From Moniliella sp. 'wahieum' (lineage: Eukaryota > Basidiomycota > Moniliellomycetes > Moniliellales > Moniliellaceae), in contig RSEE01000091.1 of NCBI GenBank assembly GCA_003971905.1, forward strand, positions 62,001-126,000: a stretch of DNA of 64,000 nucleotides. Reading direction: 5' to 3'. Of the stretch, positions 23,522 through 33,650 are shown in pieces. Each line of letters begins with the position of its first letter. Position 1 is the first letter of the stretch. The position numbers were made by a program, and so were the translations under genes. The notes under the pieces are model-generated. The model was not told the origin of the DNA. It searched no databases and worked only from the letters and a program-made list of their open reading frames with translations.

Positions 23522-25563
23522 TTACCGATCTTCCTGTGCCAAGCTCAGGAGCACCCCCGCTGCGGACTGGTCGGGCTTGGTGGGGAAGTTGCTGAAGCTG
23601 CCGCGATCCAAGGTCGCAGTCGCGTTCAGGTGCGCTGTACTCAGAGGGGAAGCAGGCGTGCTCACCAACGTCGAGTGGGCCGAGTGAGCCGAGCACGTCG
23701 ACTGGGTCGACTGGGCGGAGTGGGCGGAGTAAGTAGAGTGGGTAGAGTGGGTAGAGTAAGAGGACAATCGATGTGATCGACCGTTCACGCTATGATGCGC
23801 ACCGTGCGAGGGAAGTGCCACCCCCCGTCTCCGGGTGGGAAGGACGTTAGAGGTGGTAGCTGGGAGGCAGGGACGGTGCCGCGGGAAGAGACTTCCGTTT
23901 CAGGTGGCTCGCGGGTGCAGTAAGTGCGTTGGACTTGGTACCGACACAGGTGGTGGGTGGGGTGTTGGTCGCCACGCGTCCTGGTACCGGCTCGACCCGC
24001 CTTCGTTTGTAAGCGGGAGAGTGCGCTTCCGTATGCGCGTCCGCATCTGCCCCTATATCTGGATGGTACGTCTCCCTTCCCTGCTGTGCATATGGGTTGG
24101 CCATTGGTCGACCCGGTTGTGGTGATCGGGGCACCGTGTTGTACCCAGTTGATCCACGGGGAGGCTGTGCACTGCCTCCTCGCCCATCTTCTTGGTCGGG
24201 GTGATATGCCAGGTCAGGATCTGGATCTGGGTACTCAGATTGGTCCACATGGATGGGCCAACCGTCTGATCGGGTATTGGAAAACCGATCGTCTTCGTCA
24301 ATCCGACGCAGGAGTCCGTCTCGCAAGTCCTGTTTGTGGTAGTAGGAGATAACGTGCAGCTTGCGTCCCGAGGTGGTGGTGATGGTGAAGGATTGCTTGA
24401 TCAAGCCATCGACTTTATATTCGTTGTGGGTAGGACACCCTGGAGCGCCATTCCGACTGTGCACAAGGCAAGGCGTAGGGTCAGCGTGATGAGATCAACA
24501 TGCGAGACGAAGCAAGAGCGGGCAGAGCGTAAGGGAGGAAGTATGACGTACTGCTTGCGCACCAGGAGTTCACGGTACGTAAGGAACCCACCGTGTACAC
24601 GGCTCGCGGACCATACCCTTCCATCGGTCCAACGGCGAATACCTGTCTCGGCCTCGTCCCAGGCAAACACGTTGCCCGAACAAACTAAGGCCGCACGCTC
24701 CGATTCGAGAAGGCGACGCGGGATTCGACGCGGCGGGTGGTTGGGTGTGCCATTGGGAAGGTCACAGGCGGTAAGGAGCTTGATGGCCTCACTGGTGGTA
24801 CGAATCAGTCCGACGTAGGTGGGTTGTTGCCGCAAGTGGGACATTTGCAGTTGGAAGTTAGCCTGTTCCGAGGTAAGGGCTGGCGCTTGGCCGGGCACGG
24901 ACCCAGGCACGGACCCAGGCACGGACCCAGGTACGGACCCAGGCACGGCGGGCAGCCGAAGGGGAGCGGAAGCACCATCCAATGGAAGATAGCTTGGTGG
25001 GTTCAATTGCGGGGTACTGCTCAGCCGGGTGCGGTAGGGCACAAGAGGCGCAAAGGACGTATCGGGCATGCTGTGACCGCGTTCGCGCGCGGAAAAGGGG
25101 GGGACCGAGTAGTACCCCGCTGCGTGCGGGGTGGAGGGTGAAAAAAAGGGAGAGGCAGGCTCGCCAAAGGAGGCCGTAGTGTCGGAGGGTGGGCGCGCGA
25201 CAACATTGTCCGATGCCATGGGGCGCGGCGCGGCAGATGCAGTGGAGGGAGAAGAGTAGAGCTCAGGGTAGTAGCTGGGCGGAGGGCCCGAGGAGGCGTA
25301 GTAGGGGTAGCTGGTGCTGGTGGAGTAGGCGGGAGGGCGCATGGGCAGACAGGCCGAGGGTGCTGGGGCAGTGCGGAGAGGGTAGTAGGCGTCCATCGAG
25401 GGAGTGTGTGTGTATGCGTAGGGTGTGGGTGGGGGTCGTACTGCGGCTGGGTGAGAGGGGTAGGGCGGGAGGTGCGGGTGGAGGCGGAGGGGGTGCGTGT
25501 GTGGGGGAGGGGGCGGGCGCTGGGCACGGAAGAGGAGGAGAGGAGGGCGGAGGAGTAGGCCAT
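23522..25563 (-). CDS. WOPR-domain transcription factor (Gti1/Pac2/Wor1/Ryp1 family)
   Basis: WOPR proteins are fungal DNA-binding regulators of morphology, conidiation and virulence-linked programmes. The N-terminus is Ser/Thr/Pro/Tyr-rich with a VPGS tandem repeat (24891-24950). The first WOPR half reads TYVGLIRTTSEAIKLLTACD, then RIPRRLLESERAALVCSGNV, WDEAETGIRRWTDGRVWSAS and RVHGGFLTYRELLVRKQ. A GT-AG intron (24458-24551) follows, then the second half YKVDGLIKQSFTITTTSGRK and LHVISYYHKQDL. The Trp, Gly and Ser-Arg-Val residues typical of WOPR fold one are all present. The tail is disordered, with Ser/Thr/His repeats (23650-23760), and ends SLAQEDR. Frame breaks lie at about 25435, 24440 and 23845. 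I chose 25563 because the frame upstream of the inner ATG at 25396 continues coding-like after one correction. The specific paralogue (Gti1- or Wor1-type) cannot be decided. Confidence 0.88.
24891..24950 (-). repeat. 12-bp in-frame repeat coding VPGS
   Basis: Five near-identical 12-bp units (plus strand GGCACGGACCCA) inside the WOPR coding sequence give a Val-Pro-Gly-Ser repeat in the disordered N-terminal region. The unit length keeps the frame. Confidence 0.9.
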
Positions 25564-25762
25564 GGCGGGTGGGGGGGGGAGGCGGAAGGATGGGGAGCGG
25601 GGGTTATCCGGTTATAGGTGTGTGTGGGTGGGACGAAAGGATGATGGATGCTGGTGTGTACTGAGTGCGACGCGTGAGATGCTCTGTTGTGTGCTGCCTG
25701 GGCAGCACATGCCGCACACGCGCCGAATGAACGCAGGGGGGCGTTGGATGGGTGCTCGGCTA

Positions 25763-25835
25763 TGCTGGGTGCTGTGTGCTGTGTGCTGTGTGCTGTGTGC
25801 TGGGTGCTGTGTGCTGGGTGCTGTGTGCTGGGTGC
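25763..25835 (+). repeat. (TGCTGTG/TGCTGGG)n heptamer repeat
   Basis: Ten consecutive heptamers alternate between TGCTGTG and TGCTGGG. The array is about 200 bp upstream of the WOPR start (25563, minus strand), so it may lie in its promoter or 5' UTR. Confidence 0.92.
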
Positions 25836-26154
25836 ATGCGCTGTGCAATGCACTCGCCTAGCCCGGCGCCAAGCACCGCCGCGGGCTTGGACGGACGGCA
25901 GCACCGGAGTGCATTGGCACATCTAAGATGCAAGGGTAGAAACGTGCGGCTGGGGTGCTGTGCTCGGCAGCTGGGTGCCAGGTACCCGGTGTTCGCTGCT
26001 GTGGCGACTGCTCCCATGCATCTCACATCTCAGATGCATGCGAAACACCGGGGTGCCCGCCAACCTTAAAGCTTAATCCGCTCGCGTTCCAAGTTGCCAC
26101 CACCCGACCAGTGTCCTGTTGCTGCGTTCAAGCATACTCGAAAGCGCACCGCTT

Positions 26155-26175
26155 AAGCGCTAAGGCTTAGCGCTT
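26155..26175. repeat. 21-bp dispersed hairpin, copy 1
   Basis: AAGCGCTAAG-G-CTTAGCGCTT is a perfect inverted repeat with 10-bp arms around one central base. The same element, in the opposite orientation at its centre, occurs at 56806-56825. Confidence 0.85.
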
Positions 26176-26497
26176 CCCACCCGCAGCACCGCTGAGCCCT
26201 CGGGCATATGGCGACTGCGGCTATGCATCATCCATCGCGTACCCCGCGTAGCACCTCCCCCTCCCTTGGGCATGCCGATCGAATATCGATCGATGGATGG
26301 GATGCATGAGGGGGACACATCGCGAGGCTCAGCCTGAGCGCCCACCAATCAATCCATCGCTCCGATCGCATCCTACATCGCTTCGATCGCATCCCCTCGC
26401 CTATGTGGCCACAACCCCACGTCACATGTCACACGCCTGTCACATCACCCATCCCATCACCCACGTCCATCACCGCCGCTACGTACCGATACGCGCC

Positions 26498-26518
26498 CTT
26501 AAAGCTTAAAGCTTAAAA
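26498..26518 (+). repeat. (CTTAAAG)n heptamer repeat
   Basis: Three heptamers CTTAAAG whose junctions create AAGCTT palindromes. Confidence 0.8.
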
Positions 26519-27242
26519 GATAAGTTTTGCGCTCCCTCGCCGGCCGCGTGCCGCGTGCCGTGTGCCGCCTCGCCCTGCCACCACGCTGATCGATGATCGC
26601 CCGGCAACCAGGGTGAGCTTTCTAGTAAGCGCTACGAGGACACCACCGAGCCTACGGCCCGGTCCGCTGGGGCTTCGCCCCAGCTTGGTACTTGGTCGCC
26701 ACCTTAGCCACCGTTCCCCCGGTCCAGCCAGCTGCAGTTTATGTGGTAAGCGTGCCACCCGCCACGTTACGGTCCACCTGCCGCGTTCCAGTCCCGCTGC
26801 TGCACATGGGTGATCAAATTCCGCCCAGGGCGGAGTGGGCAATACCATTCCGCTCTCCAGCGTGGACGGTGGAACGGTGGAACGGTGGAACGGGGTGGCT
26901 ATGGTGTGGCCCAGCACACATCTGCATCAGGCTGGGTTGGGGCATAGGCCCCGTGGTCTCGTTTTCACATGAATCACATTGCGGCGGGCCACAAGGCGGG
27001 TCGCTAACCGAAAGGAAACCCACACACATACAGAATTGTGGGGGGAATCCAGGACCCGCATTAGGTAGAAGGAAGCCAGGGGGGCGATGGAGAGGCGTAC
27101 ATATAGGCGCCGTTATTTGCGTGTCAGGGCCAGGGACAAAACAAGAATCACAAAAACCAAGAACCAAAAAACAAAAACCAACCAAAAACAAAGGAAGGGA
27201 AGGAGAGAAGAACCGTGACCCCTACTCCACAGTCCGCTCTCG

Positions 27243-28212
27243 CTACTGGTAATATAGCGAGCGGTCAAGCATTCGCTCCATGCGATCGATTTCGGCCCGA
27301 TGCATGTGCGTCAGAAAACGTGTCCATCACCGCATGGGATTCTGTTCGTCGCGCCAGGCCGTGGTCATGTGGACGAGCTCGCGGAAGCGGCGGTCGGAAA
27401 ACTCGCGGTAAGGCCCATACGGAGCCGGGACAACACACAAGGGAACCGGACCTTGGGGGCTACAACACTGTCCAGCTTTCCGTTAATCAACGATGTTCGC
27501 AGGCACGACAAGAAGCTGTTGTACCTCTCCAGGTCGGGCGGGGGCAAGCACATGAGGGGCAGCACGCGTTGGCGCATTTCAATCGAATCGTGCCATTGGA
27601 GGAGGTGGTTGCGATAGGCGTAGGCCATCAGCTCTTTGGCCTTGAGTTGCAACGGTTTGCTAGCAATGGAAGCCTCTGCCCATTGTTGCTGAAAGCGCTC
27701 GCGGTTCAAGTGCAGAGCATTGTGCATGCCCGCGACAAACAGCTGGGACGCGGCTTGGTGCTCAAACCGCGCGGCGCGCGGCAGGTTGGGGTACATGTCG
27801 AAGATGGCCTGGAACATGTTTTCCAGCTGGTTTACCTCGTCCTCTGACCTCAAGTGGTCCAAGCCAGCAAGCGAGTTGAGTGTGACACGCTCCGAGGACG
27901 CTGGGTTGATCACTGCATCCTCACCCAGATAGTCGCGGCGATCGTTAACCAGATGGCGGAGATGGTGGAGCGCGACGCGCGCCAGCAAGTGGTCCGATGC
28001 CCAGTCATTGTCGTCGGCGCGGAAGTCGGCCAGGAACGTGAGGATGGCATCGAGCACGCGGGGGGCTGCTTGGACGGATCGGGGATGGTGATGAGACTGT
28101 AGAGGTTCGGAGAGACGACAAAGCCGGGGGCAGCCTGAATGCCATTGTAAGCTTCCCTGAGGGCAAGAAAGAGGCGGGCGACGGCTTGGATCGTTTGCTT
28201 CGGCTCTTCCAT
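27243..28212 (-). CDS. Unrecognised conserved-looking helical protein
   Basis: I do not recognise the family with confidence. With two one-base corrections (about 28060 and 27440) plus one near 27325, a continuous product of about 320 residues runs from MEEPKQTIQAVARLFLALRE to RAEIDRMERMLDRSLYYQ. It is almost entirely predicted helix and rich in Leu, Ala, Arg and Gln. Notable stretches are ITIPDPSKQPP, LLARVALHHLRHLVNDRRDY, EDEVNQLENMFQAIFDMYPN and SKPLQLKAKELMAYAYRN. It has no signal peptide or membrane segment. The layout loosely recalls the SAC3/GANP/PCI helical scaffold, but I see no decisive motif. Frame maintenance, codon-like composition and a TATA-like element upstream support it as a real gene. 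A search with the corrected protein against fungal proteomes would identify it. Confidence 0.6.
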
Positions 28213-28325
28213 GTTGGGATGTTGGGAATGGGGATGAGGATGGGGATGGGGATTACTGGAGGAGGAGTGGAATGGAGGATGTGGTTCTGAGGCGAGGTAC
28301 AGGAGGCTATGAGAAGGGTAGGGCC

Positions 28326-28332
28326 TTATATA
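28326..28332 (-). promoter_or_regulatory. TATA-like element of the 27243-28212 gene
   Basis: TATATAA on the minus strand, about 115 bp upstream of the ATG at 28212. Positional inference only. Confidence 0.4.
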
Positions 28333-28425
28333 GACGAGGGTACCGCGGAGCTGAGGGAGCGTCCGGGCGGATAAGAGGGGTGATGACTATCACGCAGGAT
28401 GGCGTGATTGGGGCATCGCCCCAAC

Positions 28426-28461
28426 AGGGATGGGGATGGGGATGGGGATGGGGATGGGAGT
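28426..28461 (+). repeat. (GGGGAT)n hexamer array, G-quadruplex-prone
   Basis: GGGATGGGGATGGGGATGGG and onward, with five or more G-tracts of 3-4 bases separated by AT. A shorter relative sits at 28236-28258, closer to the ATG at 28212. Confidence 0.92.
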
Positions 28462-28823
28462 GGGGCCCAGGTGTGGAGATGCAGAGGAGATGCAGAGGAG
28501 GATGGAGGAATTATACATGCATACATGCACCCGGTGGGGCCAGACAGGGCAGCGCGTATGCAAGCAGAGCGGGCACTAGGCCTGTCACACGCGCGTCACG
28601 GCGTGCAGCCGCACGAGCCGCACCACGCCAGTCTCGTGCGACGCATAACTAGGCCTGCCTTGCGCGGGGCACAAGCGCTGTGTGGTGTGGTGTGACCGGT
28701 GACATGTGGCATGGGACATGGGACATGCGATGCATGATGCATGATGCTTGACGCGCTTGACGCTTTAAAGGCTGCGCGACACGGGATCGCAAGAGGCGCA
28801 GAGCGCGAAAAACGTACCGGCGG

Positions 28824-29160
28824 GTGGTGCACGAGAGCACTGCGTCGCCTTTGGAACGCCGGGAGAAGGAGCTGCTTCGGATGCTTGAACAAGCAGAATG
28901 CGACAAGAACGCCAAGTACCAGGGACGCACTCAAGAGCCGTTTCCCCCCGATTTTGACGACGCGAGGATACTACGGCACCAAGACGGCGGGCAAGTTGTT
29001 TGCGCATTGGAAGGAGTTGGCTACTACGTCTCAGTGGAAATGGTTCCTCGCTCGGATGTCAACCACGCTCCTCCGTGTCCACACGCGCTTCCTAGGGTAC
29101 GGGACCGGATGGCGAGAGCCGGAGGGTCCTGATATCCTGGCGATCCCCCTGGTTCCTTGA
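28824..29160 (+). pseudogene. Possible gene or gene fragment sharing a C-terminal motif with 54739-54823
   Basis: The frame from 28824 reads RREKELLRMLEQAECDKNAK and YQGRTQEPFPPDFDDAR. A second frame then reads GYYGTKTAGKLFAHWKE and ends HTRFLGYGTGWREPEGPDIL+AIPLVP with TGA at 29158-29160. The last 24 residues resemble the end of a minus-strand frame at 54739. DNA differences between the two are largely synonymous or conservative, so both probably derive from a protein-coding ancestor. I cannot name the family. It could be a real short gene with frame errors or a relic of a dispersed element. Confidence 0.35.
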
Positions 29161-29458
29161 CCTTAGTGGCGCTTCCAAGTAACCCCCGCAAGATGAACGG
29201 TTCGGTTTAGACGTAGCGTTCCCCCTGTCCCAGCCTTAAGCTCTGTCAATGAAATGGACGCAACATAGAGATGCCGTTCTCAGTTCGCAGCGCCTCAGCT
29301 TCCTTGCCGTTTCAGAGGTTGGAGCTTGGTGGCCGGTCGCCGGTGGACACTGGTTGCGGGTCACCGGTCACTGGTCACTTACCACCAGGGGGTGAAAAGG
29401 CCAGTCGATGATTAAAACCCCTTGTCTGCACCGGAAAGAAAAAAAGATCGAAAAACAT

Positions 29459-29530
29459 TGGACGAACAGGGAATTGAACCCCGGACCTCATGCATGCTAA
29501 GCAAGCGCTCTACCCCTGAGCTATCCGCCC
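29459..29530 (-). tRNA. tRNA-Ala (anticodon AGC)
   Basis: This 72-nt cloverleaf on the minus strand has acceptor GGGCGGA paired with TTCGTCC and discriminator A. It has D arm GCTC/GAGC, anticodon loop TTAGCAT with anticodon AGC, and T arm CGGGG-TTCAATT-CCCTG. The G3:U70 wobble pair, the universal identity element for alanyl-tRNA synthetase, is present. The anticodon stem has one T-T mismatch (CTTGC/GCATG). There is no intron. CCA is not encoded. Confidence 0.93.
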
Positions 29531-29889
29531 CTTTGTGGCAGAAGGGTCGCTGGAAAGGCCAGCTTCTGTGATTGGTGCCGAGTGGAGATCAATCGATGGA
29601 CGCGGCTCGTGTTGTACCTACCTCCTCGACTTGTCCCACGATGGGCAGCATTTGTTTTGTACCACACTCTGATTTGCTGCAAAACCTGCATCCAGATGAG
29701 GTTGAGTACTGGTCTCTGGGGCGACATGGTGTGGCATCAACCCATGGTGCGTCCTCCATCGCGTTCTGCCATTGGATGGCAGGATGGGTACTCGCGGTGG
29801 GGTTGAAAGTTGCAGGCGCACAGGCCGGATGGATCTGTGCGGGCGACGCTTCTCTGCCTGTCTCTTCCCCCACCCGCCGCAGGCCTCGG
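29531..29889. other. Region between tRNA-Ala and the Bye1-like gene
   Basis: About 360 bp with no recognisable gene. It should contain the internal-promoter flanks of the tRNA and the promoter of the next gene. An in-frame upstream extension of the Bye1-like protein from 29572 cannot be excluded. Confidence 0.4.
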
Positions 29890-32808
29890 ATGAACTCGCA
29901 ACCGCCGTCGCTCGAGGGCCCTGCACCCCTCCTCCCGCCCGACCACCACCACCACCCGCTGCCGCTGCCGCTGGCGCCATGGCTTGATCCACCGCCAGCC
30001 CCGGCCCCCGCTCCCCTCGCCGCTCCCCTCGCCGCTCCCCTCGCCGCTCCCCTCACCGCCTCTTTCCCGCCCGCCCGCTCCTCCTTGGCCTCGGCCCAGC
30101 CCAGCGTCGCCCCCGCACCCACCCCCATCCCCAGCGCCCCCCGCCTCGGCCCTCGGAACAGCTTCCATGCCCGTTATCGTGTCTGATGAACCTGCCCAGC
30201 CCTCCTCTCCGCCTCGTGCGCCATTGTCATCGCGCCCCAATCCTCACCCCGCTTCTGGGTTTGGCCTCAACACACTGCCTACTTCTGCCCCATCGACCCA
30301 TCCCGTGCCTCTGCCTGGCGCATTGCCCGTTACGCCATTGTCGTTCCCCGCTGTCGGTCCTTCAGTCCTGACACCGGCTGCGGCAGCAGAGGCGACATCA
30401 CTCGCTTGGGCCGTACCCCCCTTTTCCTTCCCGCCCCAACCTGCGGCTACTACGTCATCTGCTTCACTTTCTTCTTCCTCTTTAGCCGGGGCGTACCCTC
30501 CTCCGCGGACCCTAGCCACGCCAGCCGTACCGGCCCAAACGCCTGTTCCAGCTCCTTTGCCAGTACCTGTTCCTGCGCCTGCCCTCGTGCCCTCAGAAGC
30601 AGGTCAGGCCAGGGCTCCCGTCGCGCCTCGTCCCAAACCTCAACTCTTGACTAAGCCCCGCCTCAGCCTCAGCCTCAGCCTCAGCTCAGCCGCACCCTCC
30701 CCATCCGACCCAATCTCCACCGCATTCTACTCCATCCCACCCCAAGCCCCACCTAAGAAAACATGCCATTGCGCCAGCATGATTGCCCGGCTGTGAGAGC
30801 CAACAAGCCGAATGCGCCACTTGCAAGACAAGGTTCGTCCTCCTCCCGTGCGCGCATTTGGGTTCCCCTTCTTTCACACGATCTGACTGATTTGTTGAAC
30901 CAGACACCATGTGCTTTGCAACCTGATCAGAGGCGACTCACTCTGCGTCAATTGCCGACCGAACCGGCTGGCTGTCCCACCACCCACTGGGATCACTGGG
31001 ATCAAGAGACCTGCACCAACTGCGCCCATTCCCAAACCGGCCAAAAGACAGCGTTGTCGTCTCCGCTTTATCCAAAGAGTTCATCCTCGGCTGCACTGGG
31101 CCCACGGCCTCCTCCCTCTCAAGCGCTGCGAACCCAAGCTGTCCAGCAACTTCGGTCTGCTTTTGCTGCGTTGTGGGAGCAGGCCAAGGACGGTACCGAT
31201 GCCTCTGTCCGCGCAGCCAAGGCTGCCGATACGGCACAGGCGGTCGAAGCGCATTTGTGGAACCGGGTGGTAAGTAGTTCTCCTGCTGTCGTTCCTTCCC
31301 CCTCTACAACCACGGGAACGGGAACGGGGGGAAATTCAAACAACGTGCCGCGGGTCTTGTGGGATCGACTTCGTCCGCCCACGCGTTGGCACACAAAAGT
31401 CCAACTTGGCCACGTACCGTGATCGGCTACGCATCTTGTTGGTCCAACTGAAGAATAAACGCAACACAGCCTTGCACCAACAGATTGTGTCTTGTGCATT
31501 GTCCCCTGCGCAGTTGGCTGAACTTACTCCTGACCAACTGGCCAGCGAGGCTATGCGTTCCTTGATCGCTTCAACGCGCAAAGATAACTTGGCCTCATCG
31601 GTCGTCCCGCGAGATCCGACGGACCACGATCAGGTCGTCATAGTTGATTCGGATTCTGATTCTGATTCTGAACGGGATTCTCGACCGAATACAGGCCCGT
31701 CCGTCTCCCCTGGTTCGCGTCCTGACTCGTCCTCGTCTACTTCGAAGCAACCGTCCAAGTGGTGGCATCAATGTCACCGTCACAGTCACCGTCGACGTCC
31801 TCTTTACCCCATCCACCCAGTCGCTCCCGCGCTCCCCACCCGGACCGCGGGGGCAAACCGATTTCCAAACCTCCTGCCCGGACCGGGACCGCTACTGCAG
31901 CTCCCCGCACCTTGCCATCCAAGGGTACTACCAAACGTCCGCCTGCGCTGGCCAAGGCGGCTGCTCGTACTGCCCCGGTTAAAACGACAGCGTCGACCAA
32001 GTCGTCCGCTTCCCCCTTTACGGCGCTCAACCTCGACCGCCTCTTGTCTGCTGTCAACGCTCCTCCTCCGCCTAAGGAGCATGAACTGGTCGAAAAGGGT
32101 AGAGCGGCACGGCAAGCTCAAGGTCCAACATTGCCTTCGTCTCCTTCTCTTTCTACTTCTCTTCTACTTCTACTTCTACTTCTACTTCCTCCCACCCCGA
32201 CCGGTCCCATCCCAACGGCGCGACTACCGTCTTCCCTCCCACCTCTACCTCTCCTGCACCTGGTGGTGGGACCGATGGTACGACCGATGGTGGTGGGTAT
32301 GTTTCGCTTCCCTCGCCCCCGTCCGACCTGACATCGCGATCCTCCTGGACCAACTCAAAACCTCCATGCGATCCCTCCTGCCTCCGCGCCCGAACCCGAG
32401 CCCGAGGAGCACCCTACCAACTCTGCAGGGGACCCACTGCTCCCCCCACCCGACCACGCCGATCCCCCACCCTCTCGCGTCGACCTCGTCGACAACTCAA
32501 CTTGCCGCCATCCCCCCCTTCCGGACGCTGTGACGAGCGCACCGCCTCCCGTGCAGGGACGTCCTGTCCCCTCGGACCGGACTTGGTCCAGGACCGGGTG
32601 GGTCACGTCCACTTCAGATGCCGGGCAGGGCGTGCCTCATGTGCCTGATCTGCCTCATGCGCTGTGTGGTGGTGTGCCCGATGTGCCGGATGTGGCTGGT
32701 GTGACTGGTGTGGCTAGGTCTGGGTCCGGGTCGGGGTCGGGGCCAGAGGTGGATTCAAGTTCGAGTTCGAGTTCGTTGGTGCAGCAGTTACTGCAGCGGT
32801 TAGGGTAG
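29890..32808 (+). CDS. Bye1-like protein: PHD-like finger plus TFIIS middle domain
   Basis: Bye1-type proteins bind RNA polymerase II through a TFIIS-like middle domain and histone H3 through a PHD finger. About 280 Pro/Ala/Ser-rich residues come first (29890-30750), including Pro-Leu-Ala-Ala repeats. A Cys/His cluster follows across an intron (30833-30903): TCHCASM, ECATCKTRHHVLC and GDSLCVNC. Its C-x-C, C-x2-C, H-x2-C, C-x2-C order is PHD-like, although the C6-C7 gap is short. The TFIIS-middle-like region has QALRTQAVQQLRSAFAALWE (about 31120-31180) and, after a probable intron, YRDRLRILLVQLKNKRN and QIVSCALSPAQLAELTPDQL (31409-31560). An acidic DSDSDSDS patch and a Ser/Pro-rich tail end LVQQLLQRLG. 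I see no SPOC domain, which yeast Bye1 has. Several frame breaks occur in the low-complexity parts. The start is uncertain. Confidence 0.65.
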
Positions 32809-32852
32809 CTTAGCTCACAGCTGGCCAAACGGTCTATGCTCTCGCGTCTACT

Positions 32853-32980
32853 TGGTCGTGGTACGTGGTACGTGGTAGTGGTACGTGGTCGTTGGTACGT
32901 GGTACGTGGTCCTTGGTACGTGGTACGTCGTGGTACTGGTACGCGGTACTTGGTACGTGGTACTTGCTACGTGGTATGGG
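32853..32980 (+). repeat. (GGTACGT)n imperfect heptamer array
   Basis: About eighteen imperfect heptamers of the type GGTACGT over 128 bp, with variants such as GGTCGTT and GGTACTT. Confidence 0.9.
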
Positions 32981-33051
32981 TGGCAAGACGAAACGGACTA
33001 TGGCTTGTACCTGGGTGTGTACGAGTTCGCTGCGGCCGGCTTGTGCTGCTC

Positions 33052-33104
33052 AAACGCTAAACGCTAAACGCTAAGCGATAGCGGTAAACGGTAGCGGTAG
33101 CGGT
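33052..33104 (+). repeat. (AAACGCT)n heptamer array, degenerating
   Basis: Three perfect AAACGCT units followed by drifting heptamers (AAGCGAT, AGCGGTA, AACGGTA). Confidence 0.85.
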
Positions 33105-33456
33105 CCAGGTTAACCCCCCAACCCCCTCCGCTGCTCATGTCGTAGTAGGATGATCGAGTTCGATGGCATGCCTGTGGATCTCAAGTGAGCTAGTGAGTAG
33201 TGAGAAGTGATGGCTGTCGGACGATGAGTGAGTGTGTAGGGCGAGCCGGCGAGGCCGGAGGGAGTGGGAGCAATGTGGATGACTAAGATGTAAGATGTAA
33301 GATCCTACACCGTGTCCGAGGTTCAGTCCAATTCGGTGCGCTGGAAACTAGTGAAGAGCCTCCTAGTGTTGCACGATTGGAATATTGAGTACTCAGACTG
33401 AGTGGAGCAGCGGGCCGAGGAGACTACGTTCCACGCACAAATGGTCAATATTCAAT

Positions 33457-33484
33457 GGTCACCGGTCACCGGTAACCGGTCACA
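33457..33484 (+). repeat. (CACCGGT)n heptamer repeat
   Basis: GGTCACCGGTCACCGGTAAC is the third array of this dispersed palindromic heptamer. Confidence 0.85.
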
Positions 33485-33650
33485 ATTCAATGTTCAAATT
33501 GCAACGCGCAACCGGGCGGCCGCCACGCACGTAAGCCGTAAGCTAAGCGCCAAGTAGTCTCGCTGCTCCACACCGCGGGGAGGGGGGGGGCTGGTCTGGC
33601 ATCTTGCGTCTTGGCTACCACCCCACCCTCTCTGCGCTTCCACCCTCACC

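Larger units (their letters stand above)
25564..27242. other. Intergenic region, repeat-rich
   Basis: About 1.7 kb. It holds the WOPR upstream region, a TGCTGTG array, a 21-bp hairpin (26155), a CTTAAAG array and a 10-bp triplicate (about 26870-26895, GGTGGAACGG). The stretch 27130-27215, read on the minus strand, is T-rich with repeated TTGTTTT/TTTTGG words and is probably the 3' UTR of the gene ending at 27243. No gene was recognised. Confidence 0.6.
28213..29458. other. Upstream region of the 27243-28212 gene and degenerate coding-like sequence
   Basis: It holds two GGGGAT arrays (28236-28258 and 28426-28461), a TATA-like box, and at 28820-29160 a coding-like plus-strand stretch described separately. 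A CACCGGT-type cluster lies at about 29325-29380. Confidence 0.55.
32809..33650. other. Intergenic region with three heptamer arrays
   Basis: About 840 bp upstream of calcineurin B. It contains GGTACGT (32853-32980), AAACGCT (33052-33104) and CACCGGT (33457-33484) arrays. No gene was recognised. Confidence 0.6.

Noticed and set aside
23293-23595. Plus-strand open frame with repeated DHRPSTI
   Set aside because: The repeat peptide is just the translation of (CCATCGA)n, which lacks stops in all frames.
25189-25617. Plus-strand Gly/Arg-rich open frame of 142 codons
   Set aside because: It is the antisense shadow of the Pro/Ser-rich WOPR N-terminus.
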